This document shows, piece by piece, positions 36,334 through 41,790 of a DNA stretch of 41,790 bases; positions within the stretch are counted from its first letter, which is position 1, and every line of letters starts with the position of its first letter. The position numbers and the translations under genes are program-made. The stretch is taken from the NCBI GenBank assembly GCA_023807065.1, contig JAJJLU010003652.1:1-41790 (forward strand), read 5' to 3'. The DNA comes from Isotricha intestinalis. Lineage: Eukaryota > Ciliophora > Litostomatea > Vestibuliferida > Isotrichidae. The notes under the pieces are model-generated. The model was not told where the DNA came from, ran no database searches, and worked only from the letters and a program-made list of their open reading frames with translations.

Positions 36334-39144
36334 ATGAGTATTCCTTCTTGTATTTTATTAGCAAATGATAAAAATATTATATCAAATACAACAATTCAAA
36401 ATCATCAAAATTTTGCAAAAAATCTTTTAAAGTTAAGAAACAATTATATAAAAAAAAATAAAAGAAAATCAAGTCTTTCAGATTTAAATTTTGAATCATT
36501 AACAACTTTAGGAAGTGAAGAAAATAGAAAAATAATATTTGAATGGTTTAGTGATTTACCTTTGGATAAAAAAATACAATTATGTTCAATTAATAATAAA
36601 TGGTTGTCTAAAATAATTAATCAATTATTATTATTATATTATAAAAACGATTCAATTGCTTTATCTCCTTGTAATGACTTTCAAGAATTTTTTGAAAAAA
36701 AAAATGATAAAAATTTTCAAGAAAAAAAAAATGATAAAAATAATAATAAAAATGATTTAGATTTTTATACAACTTTTTTATTAAGTGATTATAAAGAAAA
36801 TGGTAATAATATAAGATATGATAAATATCAGAAAAAATATTTAATTAATAATATAAAATTTTTCACTTTTGAAGAAGGAAATGATACAATATCTTTAAAT
36901 AAATCTTTTTTAGAAAATCCTGGAAGAATAAAAGAAAGTTTTGATTATTTTTCAGAAAGTAATTTTTTAAAAAGTTGGCTTATTCCTTATTATAATGAGA
37001 ATTATCAATTATTTAATTTTAAATTTCCTTATTGGTTAAGAAAAAAATCAAGAGTTTCACTATATGATATTTTAGTAGGATATATTGAACAAAATATAAT
37101 ATTAAATTATGAATATTATTATTATTCAAATAAAATGTATGATAATAAATTAGGAGATAAAATAATTGAAATTGAAGAATTAAATAATAAATTAGAAAAT
37201 TTTATGTCTGTAGAATATACAAACTCTTTTGTATTTGATAGTATAGATTTTGATGAAATAGAAGAAAATATTGAAAAATTTAATAAAATAAATAATGAAA
37301 TAATTAATCAAGTGAATATATTAAATAAAGTATATGATAAAATTATTGAAGATAAACATTATCCTAAATCTAATTATTATAAAGAAAAACCAAGTACAAA
37401 AACTTTATTAATTAATGCTAAAGAAAAAATGAATGAATATTATTCTGATTCTATTAATTGCTTTTTATATAATATAACTTTCTTAAATGTTGAAGATGCT
37501 TTAGGAAGTTTAAGACCTATTTATTATTTTATTTATAATTATATTAAAGAAACTTTTCAAAATAAAAATGCAAATGAATTAATTGAAGAAATGGAAAATT
37601 ATAATAAAAAAAAAAGACATAAGAAAAAGAAAAATAAAAATAAAAATAAAAAAAAAGAAAATCAAAATGAAGAAAAAAGTAATGATACTTTAAATAATAA
37701 AGAAATTGTTGAAAATAAAATAATAAAAAATAAAGATGAAGATATTAAAGAAAATATAAATGAAATAAATAAGAATAAAGAAACAAATTTAAATGTTATT
37801 CAAGAAAATACTTCAATTCAAAAAGGAAAGAAAAAAAAGAAAGAAAAAGAATTTTTTTTATTTCCAACTCAAAAAAAAAAGAAAGAAGAAATATTAGAAA
37901 AAAAAAAAGAATTAGAAAAAAAAGAAGAAGAAGTAAAAAAAGAAGAAGAAGTAAAAAAAGAAGAAAATAAAATAAAAGAAAATGATTTATCAAGAGAAAC
38001 ATTAAATAAAACAGACAATCACCGTCAAACAGATAATGAAATAAAAAATACTTTAGAAAATCAAATAAATATAAATTCAATAAATAAAAATCACTTTTCC
38101 TATATTTATCAAATTCCTTATTTTACACCTCAAATTATAGATTATAATATATTAACAAATATATATTTACCATCAGAAAAATTTTTTTCTGACTTAACAT
38201 TAGAATTAGAAAATTATTATAATTCTGTAAATAATAATAATTGTAAATTAAATCCAATAAAAAATTGTTATATAGAAAAATTAACTAAAATTTTAAAAAG
38301 AAATTTATCATTATCTTATAATATAGAAATAATAAAATATGGTTCATTTATGACAAATTTATCAATAGAAGGAAGTGATGTGGATATATTAATAAAATAT
38401 AAACCAATAAAAAATAATAATACTTTTGTTTCAGATTTAATTTCAATATTATATAAAAATAAATATGAATTTGATTATATTAATCCAATCACAACTGCAA
38501 GTGTTCCTGTTATTAAAATTCAATTTGATATTTCATCTTTAATTGATTTAAATAATATTCCTAATTATTTAGATAATGAAGATTTAAATAAATTAAAGTT
38601 TGATATTACTTTCAAAGAAGATAATTTTTTTTCTGTTAATTATTTAAAAACTATTCAATTTGTTCAAAAGTCTATTATTGATTTTCCTAATATTAAAATC
38701 ATTGTTTTATTTTTGAAAAGATATTTTAAAATTATTAACTTAAATAAAAATTATAATGGTGGTTTATCTTCTTATTCTATTTTTTTAATGGTTTTAGCTT
38801 TTTTAAAAAAAAAAAATTTTGGAAATAATATTCCAATTGGAAAACAATTATATTGTGCTATTGAATTTTATTCTTTTTTTAATTTTTCAGAATATATGAT
38901 AAAAGTAAATGAAGAAAATCCTTTTATTCAAATTGAAGATTCTTTTAAAATTGATAAAATTGTAATAATTGATCCAATTAATAATTTTAATGTTGCTAAA
39001 AGTTCTTTTAAGAATGAAGAAGTTAAAAAGGCTTTTATAAATGCTTTAAATATATTAAAAATTGATGCTTGGAATTTAAGTCAAATTCAAGAAAATGAAA
39101 TTCATTCTTTAAAAATTATAAATTCAATTTTTAATTTAAAATAA
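36334..39144 (+). CDS. TRF4/PAPD5-type non-canonical poly(A) polymerase
   Basis: A 936-residue protein. The catalytic nucleotidyltransferase core occupies about residues 615-800: YGSFMTNLSIEGSDVDI with Gly670-Ser671 and the metal ligands Asp682 and Asp684, and the third carboxylate Asp757 in KLKFDITF. The PAP-associated domain follows: YNGGLSSYSIFLMVLAFL, then IQIEDSF, INNFNVAKSSF and EVKKAFINAL, matching TRF4-2/PAPD5 order. In yeast and animals TRF4 tails RNAs for exosome decay (TRAMP) or trims small nuclear and piRNA-type RNAs. The first 600 residues are unusual: an unrecognised region to about 410 and a Lys/Glu-rich stretch from about 415 to 560 with runs of KKKK and a duplicated EEVKKEEEVKK. 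All three catalytic Asp residues are intact. Confidence 0.88.
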   Translation: MSIPSCILLANDKNIISNTTIQNHQNFAKNLLKLRNNYIKKNKRKSSLSDLNFESLTTLGSEENRKIIFEWFSDLPLDKKIQLCSINNKWLSKIINQLLLLYYKNDSIALSPCNDFQEFFEKKNDKNFQEKKNDKNNNKNDLDFYTTFLLSDYKENGNNIRYDKYQKKYLINNIKFFTFEEGNDTISLNKSFLENPGRIKESFDYFSESNFLKSWLIPYYNENYQLFNFKFPYWLRKKSRVSLYDILVGYIEQNIILNYEYYYYSNKMYDNKLGDKIIEIEELNNKLENFMSVEYTNSFVFDSIDFDEIEENIEKFNKINNEIINQVNILNKVYDKIIEDKHYPKSNYYKEKPSTKTLLINAKEKMNEYYSDSINCFLYNITFLNVEDALGSLRPIYYFIYNYIKETFQNKNANELIEEMENYNKKKRHKKKKNKNKNKKKENQNEEKSNDTLNNKEIVENKIIKNKDEDIKENINEINKNKETNLNVIQENTSIQKGKKKKKEKEFFLFPTQKKKKEEILEKKKELEKKEEEVKKEEEVKKEENKIKENDLSRETLNKTDNHRQTDNEIKNTLENQININSINKNHFSYIYQIPYFTPQIIDYNILTNIYLPSEKFFSDLTLELENYYNSVNNNNCKLNPIKNCYIEKLTKILKRNLSLSYNIEIIKYGSFMTNLSIEGSDVDILIKYKPIKNNNTFVSDLISILYKNKYEFDYINPITTASVPVIKIQFDISSLIDLNNIPNYLDNEDLNKLKFDITFKEDNFFSVNYLKTIQFVQKSIIDFPNIKIIVLFLKRYFKIINLNKNYNGGLSSYSIFLMVLAFLKKKNFGNNIPIGKQLYCAIEFYSFFNFSEYMIKVNEENPFIQIEDSFKIDKIVIIDPINNFNVAKSSFKNEEVKKAFINALNILKIDAWNLSQIQENEIHSLKIINSIFNLK

Positions 39145-39260
39145 TAAATGAAATAACGATTTTTATTTATCATGTTGAATATTCCAATGAAAAAAAAAGT
39201 GTTTGTTGAAAAAAGGAAATTTTTAGGTGAGATTTTTCATAAATAAAAAAATAAAGTATC

Positions 39261-40133
39261 TTATAAAAAATCATTAATATTTACTTTTTTAAGAATTTTC
39301 ATATGTTCTAAACTTCTATTATTAATATGTTTTAAAGTATTATTTGCTAAATTCAAAGATTTAAATATTTTTTCATTAATATTTTCTTCAAAGTTAATTT
39401 TCTCATTTCTTCCTGTTAAACATTTATAAGAATATAAATTTAATTTCTTATTATTCCTTTTTTTAATTTTAGAAAAAACAGAATTTTGATTAATTTCATT
39501 GATATCATTAAATAAAGTATTTATATCTTTATCATTATTTTTTTTTAATGAATTTATCATTGGCTTTTTTAAAGTTTTATATAATGATTTAAATTTATAA
39601 TCATTTATTCCTTTAATAACAGTCTTTCTATTTTTTTCACTTCCAAAAGTTTGAATTTGAAATTCATATGATTTATATAATTCTTTTTTTTCAGGTTGAA
39701 CTTGAAAATTATTTTCAATTGAATTATAAGGATCTAAGTAAATTATTTTTTCACTTAAGCAATTTTTTTTTCCTTTATTTAAAAACTCTTTTGAATTAAA
39801 ATCATTTGATAATAACTCATTTATAATATTATTTGCATTATTTTGAATTTCTTTAAAATTCAATTTTTTTATTTTGTTAAAATTATTAAAATTTAATTTT
39901 GATTTATGAAAAACTGATTGTACTTTATTTTCGTTAAAAGTTGGTTTTTTTATTCTATCTGATTTTAGTTTTATTTTATTTACATTCAAAAAATTTTTTT
40001 TAATTTGAAAAATATTATTTTCTTCTAATTTTGTTTGATTAAAAATTTCAGGTAATAAAATTTTAGGTTTTTCTTTTTTTCTAAATTCATATGATGTTTT
40101 TTCATAAAAAAAAGTAGATAAAATATCAGTCAT
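39261..40133 (-). CDS. Basic hypothetical protein, 290 residues
   Basis: ATG at 40133, TAA at 39261, convergent with the poly(A) polymerase gene (116 bases between stops). The protein is Lys/Asn-rich with no membrane helix and no recognised domain. It has short hydrophobic-helical segments such as NIINELLSNDFNSKEFLN near residue 105 and a C-terminal helix NNRSLEHMKILKKVN. Codon use matches the neighbours and the frame is uninterrupted over 870 bases, which supports a real gene. The function cannot be inferred. Confidence 0.62.
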   Translation of the reverse strand: MTDILSTFFYEKTSYEFRKKEKPKILLPEIFNQTKLEENNIFQIKKNFLNVNKIKLKSDRIKKPTFNENKVQSVFHKSKLNFNNFNKIKKLNFKEIQNNANNIINELLSNDFNSKEFLNKGKKNCLSEKIIYLDPYNSIENNFQVQPEKKELYKSYEFQIQTFGSEKNRKTVIKGINDYKFKSLYKTLKKPMINSLKKNNDKDINTLFNDINEINQNSVFSKIKKRNNKKLNLYSYKCLTGRNEKINFEENINEKIFKSLNLANNTLKHINNRSLEHMKILKKVNINDFL

Positions 40134-40267
40134 ATTAATTAAAAAACTTTTAATTTATAAATAAAAAAATATTTAAATTAAAAAAAAATCATTATAAAAT
40201 TTTTTAATATTAAGGAAAATAATATTATATAATACCAATCAAAAAAAAATATATTACTATTTAAAAT

Positions 40268-41790
40268 TTATTTCATTTTTTTTATAAAATCTCCAAAACT
40301 AATTGTTTTAATTTTATGATTTAAACTTTGTTTAGTTTTATTTTTAGAATGAAAACCTTTATTTTTTCCAATACTATTAGAAGTATTTTGTTTTGAATGT
40401 TTTGAAATATTATTTAAATTAGAATTATCAATAGTATTAATAGAAATAATATTTTTAATTTTACTTCTTAAAGTATTAGAATGAAATTCATTGAATTTCA
40501 TAGAATTAATTTTATTATGTTTTCTTCTATTTCTTAATAATAAATCTTTCTTATAAATTGAATTTGGTCTTCTATTTGAATTTATATAATTTTCTTGAGT
40601 TCTAACTGTATTTTCATTATAATTATTTGATAGAGATTCATATACTTTTACTTCATTTCTTCTTTCGCTTTTATTAAACATTTTTATTAGATTTAATATT
40701 AAGTGATTTGTATTTAAAGGTTTTAATATTTTATTTCTATTTCTTGTTTCTATTTCAATTTCATTATTATTGTTTTTATTATTTTTCTTATTTGATAATT
40801 TTATTTTTATTATATTATTATGTTTTTTATGTAAAATATTTTTAAAAGGCATTCTTACTGAATTTATATTATTAGAATAATTATTTATTTTATTGAAATT
40901 TCCTATATGAGATATAGTTGAAAATTGTTTATTTGGAGAAAAATTTTTTTGATTATTTGAATTTGGTCTTTTATTATGATAATTATTTGGTTCTGTTTTA
41001 GATATTTTATCAATAAAATCATTATTAGCTTTATTATAATTAGTATTATTTTTAATTTCTAAATCTAAAATATCTTCTTCATCTTTTATTTTCAAATTAT
41101 TATTTTCTTTCTTATCTTTAATTTTTTCATTTTTCTTTTCTTCTTTATTACTTTTATTAATTAAATTATTATTTTTATCATCTTTAGAATTAGTATTTAA
41201 ATTTTCTTTATTATTTTTTAATTCTTTATTCTCTTCTTCATCACCTTCAGTTTTTACATGATTATATTTAAATTCTTTTTCCAAACTTAAATTTTTAGGT
41301 AACTTCTTAAACGAGAAAGTTTGATTAAAAATAGTTTTTCCTTTTAAAAAAAAAGGATGTTTCTTAATATCTTTAATATTTATTCTTTTATCAGGATTAG
41401 TCACAAGAATTTTTTTAATTAAATCTTTAGAAATAAGAGAAATATGATGTGGAAATTCTAATTTACATTTTCTGATTTTTTTAAAAAGAACTTCATTATC
41501 TTTATCTTCAAAAGGCAAAAATCCACATAACATAGCATATAAAATAATCCCAGTACTCCAAACATCAATTTTAAAACCATTATATTTTTTTCCAGAAACC
41601 ATTTCTGGAGAAGCATAACAAGGGCTTCCACAAGGAGTAGATAATAATTTATTTTTATCATAAAAATAATTAGATAAACCAAAATCAATTATTTTTAAAA
41701 TATGATCTTTTGTTAATAATAAATTTTCTGGTTTTAAATCTCTATGTACCATATTTAATGAATGAATATATTCTAAACCATTTATTATTT
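40268..41790 (-). CDS. SNF1/AMPK-family Ser/Thr kinase, 5' end outside window
   Basis: Partial: the frame continues past the right edge (IINGLEYIHSLNMVHRDL), so the P-loop, VAIK lysine and αC helix are missing from view; an ATG at 41752 is internal. Visible motifs: HRDLKPENLLLT (catalytic loop), DFGLS, the activation loop PCGSPCYASPEM (SPE in place of APE), DVWSTGIILYAMLCGFLPF (subdomain IX), and NPDKRINIKDIKKHPFF at the lobe end. The cluster STPCGSPCYASPEM and DVWSTGIILY are typical of the SNF1/AMPK/BRSK branch of CAMK kinases. An approximately 350-residue Lys/Asn-rich tail follows, ending KTISFGDFIKKMK; no UBA or KA1 domain was recognised. It would phosphorylate Ser/Thr targets; the tail probably sets location or regulation. 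Confidence 0.9.
   Translation of the reverse strand, partial: IINGLEYIHSLNMVHRDLKPENLLLTKDHILKIIDFGLSNYFYDKNKLLSTPCGSPCYASPEMVSGKKYNGFKIDVWSTGIILYAMLCGFLPFEDKDNEVLFKKIRKCKLEFPHHISLISKDLIKKILVTNPDKRINIKDIKKHPFFLKGKTIFNQTFSFKKLPKNLSLEKEFKYNHVKTEGDEEENKELKNNKENLNTNSKDDKNNNLINKSNKEEKKNEKIKDKKENNNLKIKDEEDILDLEIKNNTNYNKANNDFIDKISKTEPNNYHNKRPNSNNQKNFSPNKQFSTISHIGNFNKINNYSNNINSVRMPFKNILHKKHNNIIKIKLSNKKNNKNNNNEIEIETRNRNKILKPLNTNHLILNLIKMFNKSERRNEVKVYESLSNNYNENTVRTQENYINSNRRPNSIYKKDLLLRNRRKHNKINSMKFNEFHSNTLRSKIKNIISINTIDNSNLNNISKHSKQNTSNSIGKNKGFHSKNKTKQSLNHKIKTISFGDFIKKMK

Noticed and set aside
37796..38080. Minus-strand Leu/Phe-rich open frame
   Set aside because: It is the complement of the Lys/Glu-rich region of the poly(A) polymerase gene; AAA/GAA read backwards gives TTT/TTC and poly Leu/Phe.
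40268..41752. Kinase starting at the ATG at 41752
   Set aside because: This Met is inside the catalytic loop (NMVHRDLKPEN) and the frame stays open to the window edge with normal kinase sequence, so the gene is 5'-truncated by the window.
1..41790. tRNA, rRNA, CRISPR or telomere-like repeats
   Set aside because: No GTTCRA-type tRNA arm with a matching acceptor stem, no conserved rRNA blocks, no spaced direct repeats and no telomeric tandem units were found by eye.

Overview
The window comes from the nuclear genome of a very A+T-rich, gene-dense, single-celled eukaryote; the base bias is judged by eye, not computed. Evidence for a eukaryote is a cytosolic ribosomal protein eL30, a PIWI-clade Argonaute, a TRF4-type poly(A) polymerase, a SNF1-like kinase, RING/TRAF, B-box/WD40 and MORN proteins, and short spliceosomal introns. 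A TMEM17 homologue, a transition-zone membrane protein, says the cell makes a cilium or flagellum. Intact genes end mostly in TAA, but TGA (PIWI gene, 942-residue gene) and TAG (196-residue gene) also end genes and none of the three is read through, so the code is standard. Five introns of 26, 31, 36, 44 and 48 bases, GTAAA/GTAAAT to TAG, were inferred by hand from reading frames. A standard-code ciliate is a reasonable guess (tiny introns, a TmcB/C-like PAS membrane protein, PIWI, TMEM17), but other flagellated protists are not excluded.

Layout. 1-1554 is almost pure A/T with no gene I can support. 1555-3124 (minus) is the wreck of a GPI-anchored surface protein made of about four repeated modules. 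Next come eL30 (plus), a small MGCC acylated protein (minus), a broken F-box-like gene (minus) and TMEM17 (plus). 6555-12534 is a minus-strand run: an importin-alpha-like ARM protein, an Asn-rich coiled-coil protein and a second coiled-coil protein with two introns. 12631-25220 is a plus-strand run: a CLEC16A/FPL homologue, a RING/TRAF zinc-finger protein, a histidine acid phosphatase, a 1731-residue PAS-containing multi-pass protein and a B-box/WD40 protein. 25299-26921 (minus) is a divergent pyruvate kinase with an N-terminal hydrophobic leader. Two small plus-strand genes follow. 28430-29690 (minus) holds remains of an ADP-ribosylglycohydrolase gene, followed by an apparently slicer-dead PIWI gene (minus). 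The last 9 kb carries a coiled-coil protein, a myristoylated IQ/MORN protein, a TRF4-like poly(A) polymerase, an unrecognised basic protein and the 3' part of a SNF1-family kinase that runs off the right edge.

The genes do not form one pathway or an operon; neighbours are separated by about 60-250 bases and strand changes are frequent. Functional themes are housekeeping (eL30, nuclear import, pyruvate kinase), membrane and endosome biology (CLEC16A-like, acid phosphatase), membrane-tethered signalling (PAS receptor, two MG-start acylated proteins, tail-anchored protein, kinase), RNA control (PIWI, TRF4) and the cilium. The most notable observations are the PIWI that keeps its 5'-end pocket but has lost catalytic residues, the pyruvate kinase with a possible signal sequence, and three decayed genes among otherwise intact ones. 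No tRNA, rRNA, CRISPR array or intact transposon was seen.
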